A stretch of DNA of 64,000 bases from positions 958,501 to 1,022,500 of the forward strand of contig NZ_OZ038523.1 in NCBI RefSeq assembly GCF_964036595.1. The letters are read 5' to 3'. Under the pieces are notes generated by a model that did no database searches, was not told the DNA's origin, and was given only the letters and a program-made list of their open reading frames with translations. The translations under genes and the position numbers were made by a program. Within the stretch, counting starts at the first letter, position 1; the number at the start of each line of letters is the position of its first letter. The stretch is from Tenacibaculum sp. 190524A05c (GTDB taxonomy: Bacteria > Bacteroidota > Bacteroidia > Flavobacteriales > Flavobacteriaceae). This document shows, piece after piece, positions 43,768-53,092 of this stretch.

Positions 43768-44386
43768 CAACTTTATAATTCCGGCTACATTTTTTACTTC
43801 TTTATCTCCAGTTATTAAAAAACTAGCCAAAGAAGCAGCTCCTCCAACACCTCAACCTAAAGCAAAACCAGTAGTTACTCCTACTCCTAAAAACGAGGTT
43901 AAAAAACCTTCAATAAAAAATATTAAAAGAAGGACTTCAGCTTTATCATTAAAAAGTTTACAGGAAAAACGAGAAGTTAAAGTAGTTACTGAAGTTGAAG
44001 AAAACTTTGATAATCACCCAAGAACTCCATTTAATGAAGAACAATTAAAGGAAGGTTGGAAAAAGTATTATTTCAAACTTCAGGAACTTGGAGAAAAGAA
44101 TATGGCTTCTATTTTATTGGCAGGACAACCATCATTAAAACCTAATTTTGAAGTTTTAGTTACGCTTCCAAATAAGTTGATGAAAAGTCAGTTAGAGAAA
44201 GGAAGACCTGCTTTATTAAGGTTTTTACGAGAGAAACTTAATAATTACGGAATTGCTATTACTATTGATGTAAATGAAACTGTAGAAAAGAAATTTGCCT
44301 ATACTCCTCAAGAAAAGTATAACAAACTAAAAGAAAAAAATCCTCTTTTAGAAAAGTTGAAGAATACTTTTGGTTTAGATATTTAA
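43727..44386 (+). CDS. dnaX: DnaX tau-specific C-terminal part, shifted frame
   Basis: Open in the frame one base right of the upstream dnaX frame. It has no convincing start of its own: a TTG opens the frame and the first ATG (43745) lies inside the coding end of the upstream part. In the fused protein the useful part begins at 43763 (SSNFIIPATFFTSLSPVIKKL). It includes a Pro/Lys-rich linker (PPTPQPKAKPVVTPTPK) and the conserved tail NEEQLKEGWKKYYFKLQELGEKNMASILLA...KFAYTPQEKYNKLKEKNPLLEKLKNTFGLDI, which is intact and under evident constraint. Reading it needs one A skipped (or two inserted) in the A10 tract at 43753-43762, by transcriptional slippage, ribosomal shift, or because of a genuine or sequencing indel. 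Confidence 0.8.
   Translation: MPLSLLMERKKKSSNFIIPATFFTSLSPVIKKLAKEAAPPTPQPKAKPVVTPTPKNEVKKPSIKNIKRRTSALSLKSLQEKREVKVVTEVEENFDNHPRTPFNEEQLKEGWKKYYFKLQELGEKNMASILLAGQPSLKPNFEVLVTLPNKLMKSQLEKGRPALLRFLREKLNNYGIAITIDVNETVEKKFAYTPQEKYNKLKEKNPLLEKLKNTFGLDI
43753..43762 (+). other. A10 tract at the dnaX frame junction
   Basis: Ten consecutive A after GATGGAGAG. Nine A would join the two dnaX parts in one frame as GEKKKSSNF. The tract is the candidate slippage site. Confidence 0.85.
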
Positions 44387-44387
44387 T

Positions 44388-44666
44388 TTATGCTACAGTA
44401 CTTAACGCTCTTTTCTGTTCCAACCATAAATTAACACCACCTAACTCTTCTGCTTGATAGAAATTCTCCTCTCTAGATATGCAATCAGCAGTCGATGTGT
44501 TATCAACTTTAATAAATTGATATAAAACAAGCTTAATAATTGATTCTTTAACTTCCTCATAAGTTAAGTCTTCGTTACTATTATCCACTATGATCGAGTT
44601 GATAAAGTTTTCTATAGTTGCAAATTTTGTATCTCCTTGTAATGCTTTAAAAACGATTTCCTCCAT
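44388..44666 (-). CDS. small hypothetical protein
   Basis: 92 residues from MEEIVFKALQGDTKF; an upstream ATG at 44687 would add MNIKMLF. Acidic, helical-looking and cytoplasmic, with two Cys-poor halves: FINSIIVDNSNEDLTYEEVKESIIKLVLYQFIKVD and ISREENFYQAEELGGVNLWLEQKRALS. No family recognised. The length, and the intact frame ending two bases from the dnaX stop, suggest a real gene, though the evidence is weak. It lies downstream of the antiporter gene on the opposite side of no visible terminator; it is separately started. Confidence 0.5.
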   Translation of the reverse strand: MEEIVFKALQGDTKFATIENFINSIIVDNSNEDLTYEEVKESIIKLVLYQFIKVDNTSTADCISREENFYQAEELGGVNLWLEQKRALSTVA

Positions 44667-44758
44667 AAATAACATCTTTATATTCACAAAACTAAGAGCT
44701 AGTTAAGTGTTAAAAAATGTATTTAATGCATTAAAAAGTGTGGATTTCCGAAATTCGT

Positions 44759-46573
44759 TTATGCAACTTCCTGACCTACATAAACAATTACATCATTCTC
44801 TTTTATGTCTTGTTCATTTACCTCAGCTAAAATCTTAATTTGAGCATTAGATTTTAAGAATAAAGGAATAGCACTATCATTTTCATTTATAACTTGAACT
44901 TTTTCTTTAAAGTCCTCTGATGAAGAAACTTTTAACTCATTGATTTTTGGAAAATCTCTAATCGTTTCTGTTAAGTTAATAAAGTCGTCATTCGCAGTGA
45001 ATAGTGTATCCGAGTTTTCAGGATTCTTTGAGGTAACTTCTCTAGATGTTGCAAGTCTGTATGCTCCCATTTCTCCAAAGACATCAGAAAAGCGTTCTAA
45101 TGCATATTTATTAATTACATCACTACCTGTCATGGCAATTAAATACCCAACATCGCTTAACTCAACATTACTATCTAAATTATCATTATAAATATCAATA
45201 TTAAATGCTTCGATGCCCATTTCTTTTGCATCATTCACATAATCTTTATTACTATCTAATAAAATTACTCTTCGATTGTTATCAATTAAAAACTTCGCAA
45301 TTAATCGAGCAGATCTAGATGCTCCAACAAACACAATAGCCTCAGATTTCTTTAAGAAAACACCTATCATTTTAGACAACATTCTTGCAGTTGTTGCATT
45401 CAGAAGTACTGTACCCAATACAACCATAAATACCAATGGTGTAATATAGTTTGCGCCTTCTACTCCTTGTTTCATCAGTTTAGTTCCAAATAGAGAAGCT
45501 ATACCTGCAGCAACAATACCTCTTGGTCCTACCCAGCTGATAAAAATTTTCTCGTTCAACTGTAAAGTTGATTTATGTGTACTTAAAAACACACCTAACG
45601 GACGAACAACAAAAACTACTAAAGCAAATAGTAAAACTGTTTTCCAGTTATAAATTAACTCCAACTGAGCCATATCCATATTAGCCGCGAGTAAAATGAA
45701 TAATATTGATATTAATAAAACTGTTAACGATTCCTTGAAATATAGTAATTCATCAAAGCTTTTTAATTTACTGTTAGCAATTACCATTCCCATAACCACA
45801 ACTGCTAGTAGTCCAGATTCATGCGCTAATAAGTCAGATAATACAAAAACCAATAATACCATTGATAATGATACTACATTCAATAAATAATGAGGAACAA
45901 ACTTTCTATTGATAAAGAAAATTAATGCTTTTGCAAAAACAAATCCTAAAGATGATCCAAATAAAATAATCTTAAAGAATTCGATTAGTGCGGTTTGCGT
46001 AAAACCATCCTCTCCTCCTACACTAATAAATTCAAATACAAGTACCGCTACTAATGCCCCAATTGGATCAATAAGAATTCCTTCCCATTTTAATACAGCA
46101 GCCACATCTTTTTTAAGTGGGATATTTCTCAAAATTGGAGAAATTACTGTTGGACCTGTAACAATAATTAATGATGAAAATAGCAAGGATAATTCCCAAC
46201 TCAGATCGAAAATATAATGAGCGAAAATACCAGCTAAAAAGAATGTTACAACAGAACCTAAAGTAATAAGTTTTGTAATAACCGGACCAACATTATTGAT
46301 TTCGCTTTTCTTCAATGTTAATCCTCCTTCAAAAAGTATAATACTAATAGCTAAGGAAACAAAATAGAACAAACCTTCTCCAGGAAATAATCCTTTCTCA
46401 CCATTCCAAATAGGTTCTATCCATTTACTTCCATTTTCACTTAAGAATTCAGCAGCTACAGGACCAACTAAAAGTCCTATTAAGATTAATGGTAAAATAG
46501 CTGGGATTTTTAATTTCCATGCTACCCATTGTGCTAAAATTCCTAATATTATTATACCTGCTAGTTCTAACAT
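44759..46573 (-). CDS. cation:proton antiporter with C-terminal TrkA-N domain (CPA1/NhaP type)
   Basis: 604 residues. About 12-13 membrane segments in the first ~390 residues. CPA-family motifs: LPLILIGLLVGP, ILFEGGLTL, VTGPTVISPILR and LKWEGILIDPIGALVAVLVFE with the ion-binding Asp, and FISWVGPRGIVAAGIASLFG. The C-terminus is a Rossmann-type TrkA-N domain (EAIVFVGASRSARLIAKFLIDNNRRVILLDSNKDYV) followed by a small RCK_C-like part. Exchanges Na+ or K+ for H+ with regulation through the nucleotide-binding domain; the ion is not determined from sequence. The context gives no extra hint. Confidence 0.92.
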   Translation of the reverse strand: MLELAGIIILGILAQWVAWKLKIPAILPLILIGLLVGPVAAEFLSENGSKWIEPIWNGEKGLFPGEGLFYFVSLAISIILFEGGLTLKKSEINNVGPVITKLITLGSVVTFFLAGIFAHYIFDLSWELSLLFSSLIIVTGPTVISPILRNIPLKKDVAAVLKWEGILIDPIGALVAVLVFEFISVGGEDGFTQTALIEFFKIILFGSSLGFVFAKALIFFINRKFVPHYLLNVVSLSMVLLVFVLSDLLAHESGLLAVVVMGMVIANSKLKSFDELLYFKESLTVLLISILFILLAANMDMAQLELIYNWKTVLLFALVVFVVRPLGVFLSTHKSTLQLNEKIFISWVGPRGIVAAGIASLFGTKLMKQGVEGANYITPLVFMVVLGTVLLNATTARMLSKMIGVFLKKSEAIVFVGASRSARLIAKFLIDNNRRVILLDSNKDYVNDAKEMGIEAFNIDIYNDNLDSNVELSDVGYLIAMTGSDVINKYALERFSDVFGEMGAYRLATSREVTSKNPENSDTLFTANDDFINLTETIRDFPKINELKVSSSEDFKEKVQVINENDSAIPLFLKSNAQIKILAEVNEQDIKENDVIVYVGQEVA

Positions 46574-46639
46574 CTTCTGAAATTAATAACTGTAAATGTA
46601 GAGCTTTTATTCTAAATAAAACTCAAATAATTGGCCTGT

Positions 46640-48988
46640 TTATTGAATAATTAATATTCTTTTAAACTCATTCCCAGAATCATCAATTACTGTTATCACA
46701 TGCTCTCCAACACTAGGTTTAACTGGTAGTTCATGATAATCAACAGTTTGCTTTATAAACTCATCATCCAAATACCAAAATATCTTAGCATTTGGGTTTG
46801 TGTGTGTTAATTTTAGGATAACTGGATTCAATTCTCCATCGTTCCCCTTAGTAAGAGATAGCTTAGATTTAAATTTTGTAGGAAATATAAAATCAATAAC
46901 ATTCTTCTCTGTAACGTTACATCCTTCTAAGTAATCAGGAATCTTGGTATAATCAGGATTTTTTTGTTTATAAAAATACGCTGCTAATGGTGATAAGGTA
47001 AACCAAGTTTTGGTTTTCATTTGATTAATTGGATAACAATTGGAATTAACTCTATAACTTTCGGTTGCATCTAATTGTATCTCCTTGTGATGTGGACATG
47101 ATGCTGCTCTAACACCATTCTTTGAAATTCTCTTTCTCACTTTTGGACAAATTGGCAATGCTAAATATCCACTTTCCTCACAAACCTCTTCTTCTATAAG
47201 ATCTTCAAAAGGCTCTAAAAACCATTTAGATTTGGGTAAAACATCAAATATTTTGAACATAAATGGAGCAGCACTTCCAACACCCGTAACATCAGGTCTT
47301 CCTTCTCCATCTGAATTACCTACCCAAACTCCAACTACATATTTAGATGTTGTTCCAATTGCCCAAGCATCTTTATTCCCAAAACTTGTTCCTGTTTTCC
47401 AAGCTATTTTCTGAGAAGAATCATAATACTTCCAAGCTTGATCCGATAATGGTCGATTTACCTCTGTCAGCGTATTCAATGTGAGATAAGCTGAACCTGC
47501 ATCAATACGATTTGATTCTTCAGAAATTCTACCATAATCTATTTCATCATCTTTAAGATACTTCGGTTCTTGAAATTCATTTTGATAATATTGATGCTTT
47601 AAATCTTCGTAATGATTTACTGTACCTGCATAACCAGCAAAAACTTTACACAAATCCCATAAACTTGCTTCTGCACCACCTAAAACTAGAGATAATCCAT
47701 AATAATCTGCAGACTTATTAATGTACTGCATATCATAATCTTTCAAGTCTTGTAAAAATTTTTGCAAGCCATACTTACGAAGTAATCTAACCGCGGGAAT
47801 ATTTAATGATCTTGTTAAGGCTTCATTCGCAGGAACTGCCCCGTCATAATTCAAGTCAAAATTTTTGGGAATATAACCCGCAATATCTGTTGGAATATCT
47901 TTCACTAACTGTGTGGGAAGTAAATCACCAGATTCTAACATATGAGCAAATAAAAATGGTTTTAACGTACTTCCTGTGCTTCTTGGAGAAATAACATTAT
48001 TTACATCTTTTTGATGTTTTGTATCTGTCGGAGAATTTCCAACATATGCCAATATTTTTCTAGTTTCTACATCTAATACAAGTGCTGCTAAATTATGAAC
48101 TTCATTCTGCCGCATTAATTGATAATGTTGTTTGGCTAAATCATTTACTTGCTTTTGTAAAAAATAGTCAACTGAACTTATCACCTTTTCTCCAGAATGT
48201 TTCTTTTTTAATTCATGAAGAAAATGAGGAGCTAATGTAGGTAAGAGATGAGGCTTTTGAGGAAGTTCTTCCTCAATGGCTAATATATAAGTGATACTAT
48301 CTATAATTTCTTTTTTGTACAACTTTTTTAATAATCGATCTCTTTTGTTCTTAAGATTGATTTGATTTTTTCCTGGATAAATTAACGAAGGAGCATTTGG
48401 TAAAACAGCCAAGGTTGCACTTTCTGCCCATGACAGTTGCTCAGGACGTAAACCGTAATAACGCCATGCCGCCATTTCTAAACCGACAACATTACCTCCA
48501 AAAGGAGCATGTGAACTATACAAATTGAGTATTTTTTCTTTAGAATACCGAAATTCTAAACGTGTAGCCAATACCAGTTCTTTTAGCTTTTCCGTATATG
48601 TTCTTTTTTTATTCTTTCTAGAAAGACGAATTACTTGTTGCGTAATTGTACTTCCTCCTCTTACAATTCTTTTTGCTCTTCTATTTTCAAAAAATGCTTT
48701 ACCTATTGAAATAGGATTAAAACCAAAATGCTTGTAGAAATGAGCATCTTCAAATTGTAAAACACAATTCTTAAATTTAAAAGGAACAGAATCTAATTCA
48801 GGAAAACGCCATTGCCCATCATCTGCTATTGTAGCTCCTAATAACTCATTGGCATCAGATAAAAGGACTGTTGAAGTAGGATCTTTAAACAGTTGTTTAG
48901 GGAGAGAGAAAAAGTAAATTAAGAATAGAACAAGAAATATAGAAATCCTTTTCCATCGTTTAGCAAGAATGTATTTTATCTTATTCAT
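46640..48988 (-). CDS. pbpC: penicillin-binding protein 1C
   Basis: 782 residues. N-terminal signal-anchor (ISIFLVLFLIYFFSL), GT51 transglycosylase domain (FEDAHFYKHFGFNPISIGKAF, RGGSTITQQVIRLS, KEKILNLYSSHAPFGGNVVG), then the transpeptidase domain with SPRSTGSTLKPF (STLK), SLN (TRSLNIPAVRLL) and KTGTSFGNKDAWAIG. The C-terminus is a BiPBP_C beta-sandwich (LTHTNPNAKIFWYLDDEFI...GEHVITVIDDSGNEFKRI). Makes or repairs peptidoglycan at the outer face of the inner membrane. In many bacteria pbpC is adjacent to a large alpha-2-macroglobulin gene; here that gene is 4.1 kb away, beyond two intervening genes, on the same strand. Confidence 0.95.
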   Translation of the reverse strand: MNKIKYILAKRWKRISIFLVLFLIYFFSLPKQLFKDPTSTVLLSDANELLGATIADDGQWRFPELDSVPFKFKNCVLQFEDAHFYKHFGFNPISIGKAFFENRRAKRIVRGGSTITQQVIRLSRKNKKRTYTEKLKELVLATRLEFRYSKEKILNLYSSHAPFGGNVVGLEMAAWRYYGLRPEQLSWAESATLAVLPNAPSLIYPGKNQINLKNKRDRLLKKLYKKEIIDSITYILAIEEELPQKPHLLPTLAPHFLHELKKKHSGEKVISSVDYFLQKQVNDLAKQHYQLMRQNEVHNLAALVLDVETRKILAYVGNSPTDTKHQKDVNNVISPRSTGSTLKPFLFAHMLESGDLLPTQLVKDIPTDIAGYIPKNFDLNYDGAVPANEALTRSLNIPAVRLLRKYGLQKFLQDLKDYDMQYINKSADYYGLSLVLGGAEASLWDLCKVFAGYAGTVNHYEDLKHQYYQNEFQEPKYLKDDEIDYGRISEESNRIDAGSAYLTLNTLTEVNRPLSDQAWKYYDSSQKIAWKTGTSFGNKDAWAIGTTSKYVVGVWVGNSDGEGRPDVTGVGSAAPFMFKIFDVLPKSKWFLEPFEDLIEEEVCEESGYLALPICPKVRKRISKNGVRAASCPHHKEIQLDATESYRVNSNCYPINQMKTKTWFTLSPLAAYFYKQKNPDYTKIPDYLEGCNVTEKNVIDFIFPTKFKSKLSLTKGNDGELNPVILKLTHTNPNAKIFWYLDDEFIKQTVDYHELPVKPSVGEHVITVIDDSGNEFKRILIIQ

Positions 48989-49230
48989 TTACTTTTCTTG
49001 AACATAAATTTTGACTAAAACTACTAACATTTTCAACAATTATCAAGGGTTGCACACTTCTATTTTTAATCAAAAAACTAAGAGTGTGAATTCAAATAAC
49101 GCAACTCTGTTGAATTAAACATTAATTGTTATAAAATCAAATCAAAAGCACTAAAATTAAACACCTAATCATCAACTACTTATTCGCTTTTTAGTTAAAT
49201 TTATGTTAATTAACCAAAACCCTATTTATC

Positions 49231-52200
49231 ATGAAAAAACAATTATCCATTGTTTTATTCTTGGTGTCATTTATTGCAATGGCCCAAAAGACCAAACACA
49301 AACCATTTTATCGAGGAGCAATTTCATCTGTTGAATATGTTGCTCCGTTATCCCAAAGATCTGCTGATCTAGTTCCTTTTAAAAACGTTTTCAAGGAGGC
49401 TAAAGACAAAAAATCAATGGGAAATGAGATTGTAGCTGGTAAAGACCCCCAAAATCAAGATGATTATTTCAAAAGGAATAAACATCCACAAGAACAAAGT
49501 GTAAGAATGAGAAATGCTGGCTTAGTATTCGATACTTACTCTTCAAACTCTCAACCAACGGATCCTTCACTAGCCGTTGGTCCTAATCATGTTATGGTAG
49601 TATTTAACACTGGATTCATGATTTATGACAAACAAGGAAACGAATTATTAGGAGAAACAGCACCAAATCCTGCGATTTTCCCATCAGGAGGATGTTGTGA
49701 CCTTACCGTTTCTTATGATAATGCCGCTGACAGATGGGTATTATCTTTTTTAAACGGAGCTGGTGCAGGTGCACAAATTGCAGTTTCCGATGGACCTAAT
49801 CCTTTAACTGCTGGATGGTATATTTATAATATATCTCAAATCCAAGATTATCAAAAATTATCTGTTTGGAGTGATGGTTATTACATTACAGATAACACTA
49901 ATGGTTCTAATCGCGTATGGGCTTTAGAAAGAAGTGCTATGCTTGCTGGAAATTCTAACGCAGGAATTTTAGGATTTAACTTGCCTAACATCAGAACTAG
50001 TGGTTTTTATAGTCCGCAAGTATTAAGTGTTACAGATAATAATTTACCAGCAACTGGTGGTGCAACAGTGGTGTATATGCAAGATAACGCCTGGACAGGT
50101 GTTTCAGTTGATCATGTAAAGGTTTGGACCATTGACGTCAATTGGTCGAACACATCTAGTTCTACAGTTTCTAATCCACAAGAAATTACAGTAACACCAT
50201 TTATTGGAGTTTTTGATGGTGGAAGTTTCTCTAACTTACCTCAACCTAATGGAGGTGCAACAATTGATGCCTTACAAGCTACAATTATGAATCAGGCTCA
50301 ATTTAGAAAGTTTAGCACTCATAATTCTGCAGTATTCAATTTTGTAGTAGATACTGATGCTTCTTCAGGAAAATTAGCTGGTATCCGTTGGATGGAATTT
50401 CGTCAAAGTGGTGATAACCAACCATGGTCATTGTATCAAGAAGGAACATACAATGCACCAGACTCTAGACATGCGTGGAATGCTAGTTTAGCAATGGATG
50501 CAAGTGGTAATATTGGAATGGGATATACTTCGTTATCTAGTTCTGCAAGTTCTAATACAACACGTGTAAGTTCATATTTTACTGGAAGATCTAATGGTGA
50601 TCCTTTAGGAACTATGACTGCCATGGAAGGTTTAATCGCAAATGGTAATCAAAATATTCCAGGAACTCGTTATGGAGATTATAGTAAAATAGATGTTGAC
50701 CCTTCTAATAATAGTACATTCTGGTATATTACAGAATATATGAATAACGGAAGAAAAGGTGTAATCGGTACTTTTGAAATGCAACCTGCTGGTCCACCAG
50801 ATACGGAATCACCAACGAATCCTTCAAACTTAACAGTTTCAAATATTGGAGGAACAACAGCTACTTTAAATTGGACAGCTGCAACAGATAATGTTGGAGT
50901 TGCGAGATATTTAATTTCAATCGATGGTAACCAAGTAGGAACATCAAGTACGACATCATTTAATGTTACAGGATTATCTCCAACAACACAGTATACAGCT
51001 TCTGTAATTACTCAAGATGCAGCTGGTAATAATTCAGGAAGTGTTAGTGTAACTTTTACCACAACTGCTGCACAAGTAACCTATTGTGATTCTTCGAGTA
51101 ACAATGTTAATGATGAGTTTATTAGTAATGTTACTTTAAATACAATAAACAATAATTCTGGAGCTCAATTCTACTCTGATTTTACAAGTATTTCTACCAA
51201 CTTAAGTGAAGGACAACAATACACTGTTAGCGTTACTCCAACTTGGACTGGAACAACTTACGCTGAAGGTTACGCTGTTTGGATTGATTATAATAACAAT
51301 GGTGATTTCACAGATAGTGGTGAATTGGTATGGTCTAAATCTCCATCTACTGACACTAATAATAGCGGTTCTTTTACAGTTCCAAATGGTACTGCAAAAA
51401 CTGCCGTAAGAATGAGAGTTTCTATGAAGTATAACGGAATTCCATCTTCTTGTGAAAACTTTACTTATGGTGAAGTTGAAGATTATACAATAAACTTAGA
51501 AGAAGGTAATGGTAACGGTGGCGGAACACCTGGTGTTATTGCTGGATATAGTTTTGAAACAGATCGTGAAGGATGGAGCGATCCAGGAAGTGACTGTGCA
51601 CGAATTAACAGTCCATCTAGATCTTATGATGGAAGCTTTTCTATGAGACTTAGAGATGATACTAGTACTTCGAACACGGTTTCTCCTGTTTTAGATCTTT
51701 CTGGTAACACTGAAGTTACTTTTGAGTTCTTTGCCTTCATTAATAGTTTCGAAACCGGAGAGGATTTCTTCGTAGAATTTTTCAACGGAACTTCATATGA
51801 AGTTATTGGAAACTATGTAGTTGGAGTTGATTATAATAATGAGGAATTCTTTACTGATAAAATCACCTTAAGTAGTAACGATTTCAATTTCAATGCTAAT
51901 AATCGTTTCCGTTTCCGTTGTGATGCAAGTGGAAATGCGGATCGTGTATATTTTGATCAAATCACAATTAGCGGTGATAATGTAAGCTCTGTAAGAGATA
52001 CGACAGAAGAAGATACACCGACTCCTGGAGATGAATTAATCTCTTTTACAGAAGAATCTTTAAAGAAGATTAAGTTATATCCAAATCCTGCAAATAATAT
52101 CTTAAATATTGAGATTTTAAATGGAGAATTTGAAGAGATGACTATTTATTCTGTAACGGGAAGAATTGTGTATAGTACTAAAGAAAAAGTAAGAAATAAA

Positions 52201-52296
52201 TCAACTGTAGATGTTACTCAATTTGCTGCTGGAAACTATTTTGTAAAATTTGTTTCTAACGGTAAAGCAGTAACTAAGAGGTTTATTAAGAAATAA
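49231..52296 (+). CDS. secreted multidomain protein with T9SS sorting signal
   Basis: 1021 residues. Signal peptide MKKQLSIVLFLVSFIAMAQ. Residues ~80-515 form a propeller-like region (LAVGPNHVMVVFNTGFMIYDKQGNE, RWVLSFLNG, HAWNASLAMDASGNIGMGY). A fibronectin type III domain follows at ~525-612 (NLTVSNIGGTTATLNWTAATD), then a GEVED domain at ~630-755 (YAVWIDYNNNGDFTDSGELVW, YGEVEDYTI), a jelly-roll-like module at ~770-920 (GYSFETDREGWSDPGSDC), and a C-terminal type A T9SS signal (IKLYPNPANNILNIEI...AAGNYFVKF...TKRFIKK). It is likely exported to the surface or medium; the propeller may have hydrolase or binding function, but no active site was placed. Confidence 0.9.
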   Translation: MKKQLSIVLFLVSFIAMAQKTKHKPFYRGAISSVEYVAPLSQRSADLVPFKNVFKEAKDKKSMGNEIVAGKDPQNQDDYFKRNKHPQEQSVRMRNAGLVFDTYSSNSQPTDPSLAVGPNHVMVVFNTGFMIYDKQGNELLGETAPNPAIFPSGGCCDLTVSYDNAADRWVLSFLNGAGAGAQIAVSDGPNPLTAGWYIYNISQIQDYQKLSVWSDGYYITDNTNGSNRVWALERSAMLAGNSNAGILGFNLPNIRTSGFYSPQVLSVTDNNLPATGGATVVYMQDNAWTGVSVDHVKVWTIDVNWSNTSSSTVSNPQEITVTPFIGVFDGGSFSNLPQPNGGATIDALQATIMNQAQFRKFSTHNSAVFNFVVDTDASSGKLAGIRWMEFRQSGDNQPWSLYQEGTYNAPDSRHAWNASLAMDASGNIGMGYTSLSSSASSNTTRVSSYFTGRSNGDPLGTMTAMEGLIANGNQNIPGTRYGDYSKIDVDPSNNSTFWYITEYMNNGRKGVIGTFEMQPAGPPDTESPTNPSNLTVSNIGGTTATLNWTAATDNVGVARYLISIDGNQVGTSSTTSFNVTGLSPTTQYTASVITQDAAGNNSGSVSVTFTTTAAQVTYCDSSSNNVNDEFISNVTLNTINNNSGAQFYSDFTSISTNLSEGQQYTVSVTPTWTGTTYAEGYAVWIDYNNNGDFTDSGELVWSKSPSTDTNNSGSFTVPNGTAKTAVRMRVSMKYNGIPSSCENFTYGEVEDYTINLEEGNGNGGGTPGVIAGYSFETDREGWSDPGSDCARINSPSRSYDGSFSMRLRDDTSTSNTVSPVLDLSGNTEVTFEFFAFINSFETGEDFFVEFFNGTSYEVIGNYVVGVDYNNEEFFTDKITLSSNDFNFNANNRFRFRCDASGNADRVYFDQITISGDNVSSVRDTTEEDTPTPGDELISFTEESLKKIKLYPNPANNILNIEILNGEFEEMTIYSVTGRIVYSTKEKVRNKSTVDVTQFAAGNYFVKFVSNGKAVTKRFIKK

Positions 52297-52317
52297 TATA
52301 AAATAGAATTCTAGTAA

Positions 52318-52350
52318 AGAAAGGTCATCTGAAAAGATGACCTTTTTTAT
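52318..52350 (+). terminator. Rho-independent terminator of the T9SS protein gene
   Basis: AAGGTCATCT/AGATGACCTT stem with a GAAA loop and a six-T tail, 22 bases after the stop. Confidence 0.9.
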
Positions 52351-52366
52351 TTTATATCATAAAAAA

Positions 52367-53014
52367 CTAATTAATATCACCTGATTTTAGATAATTAATA
52401 ATTCGTTGAATAGATCTAGACTTTGATTTCAATAGGGTTTTCTTAAAATTAAATAAAAAAACTGACGTATCACCTTTAGATTTGAACTCTAGAACTTTTT
52501 TTCTAGTCTTCCCATCATAAATACTAACTCCAACATTTAAAATGCAACGCTCATTAGTTGTTCTTCCTTTTTTATTATTAGTATCTCTATAAGAAACTTC
52601 ACTAATTCTATTAATAATTTGAAAGTATGTAAAATCGATTACATAATCGGTATTTATATTTGAAGGTAACTCATACAATATAGAACTATCCTTCGTTCCC
52701 TTTGATAATTCTCTCCAATTTCTAACTTCATTAGTTTCATATTTTAGAAATAAACCTTCTCTTTTTGCCAGCATTATAAACTCATCAATATATGATTTTA
52801 CAAACTCTTCATTTGTTTTAAAATTATTACTAAAAGTTCTATTAAAACTATTAATAGTTACAAAATCTAAACCTGTTACTAATACACTTTTAGAATTTGT
52901 CATTAATAACTCTCTATTTTTTGAAATGTTGGTTATATAACTCTCTTTACTTTTACAAGAACATAATAGCAAAAGACAAACAAGGGTAATTTTAAAGTAA
53001 TTTTTCCTAATCAT
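52367..53014 (-). CDS. hypothetical lipoprotein
   Basis: 215 residues. Lipobox LVCLLLLCSCKSKESY. Body rich in Asn/Lys/Arg/Ser; two regions look structured: SVLVTGLDFVTINSFNRTFSNNFKTNEEFVKSYIDEFIMLAKREGLFLKYE and a strand region ending in ERCILNVGVSIYDGKTRKKVLEFKSKGDTSVFLF. No family recognised. It lies in the same direction as the alpha-2-macroglobulin gene upstream but is separated from it by a terminator hairpin, so it seems monocistronic. An envelope role is all that can be said. Confidence 0.65.
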   Translation of the reverse strand: MIRKNYFKITLVCLLLLCSCKSKESYITNISKNRELLMTNSKSVLVTGLDFVTINSFNRTFSNNFKTNEEFVKSYIDEFIMLAKREGLFLKYETNEVRNWRELSKGTKDSSILYELPSNINTDYVIDFTYFQIINRISEVSYRDTNNKKGRTTNERCILNVGVSIYDGKTRKKVLEFKSKGDTSVFLFNFKKTLLKSKSRSIQRIINYLKSGDIN

Positions 53015-53040
53015 AAGTTTATTTTAATACAGGCTAAAAT

Positions 53041-53072
53041 AAAAAAAGTAGGTACTTAGACCTACTTTTAAA
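53041..53072 (-). terminator. Rho-independent terminator of the alpha-2-macroglobulin gene
   Basis: AAAAGTAGGT/ACCTACTTTT stem, with T-run on the minus strand, 20 bases past the stop. Confidence 0.8.
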
Positions 53073-53092
53073 TCTACAATAAAATATCTTTC

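Noticed and set aside
44722..44735. 14-base palindrome TTTAATGCATTAAA downstream of the antiporter gene
   Set aside because: Pure AT-rich symmetry around GC, no regulator or T-run; weak as a terminator or operator.
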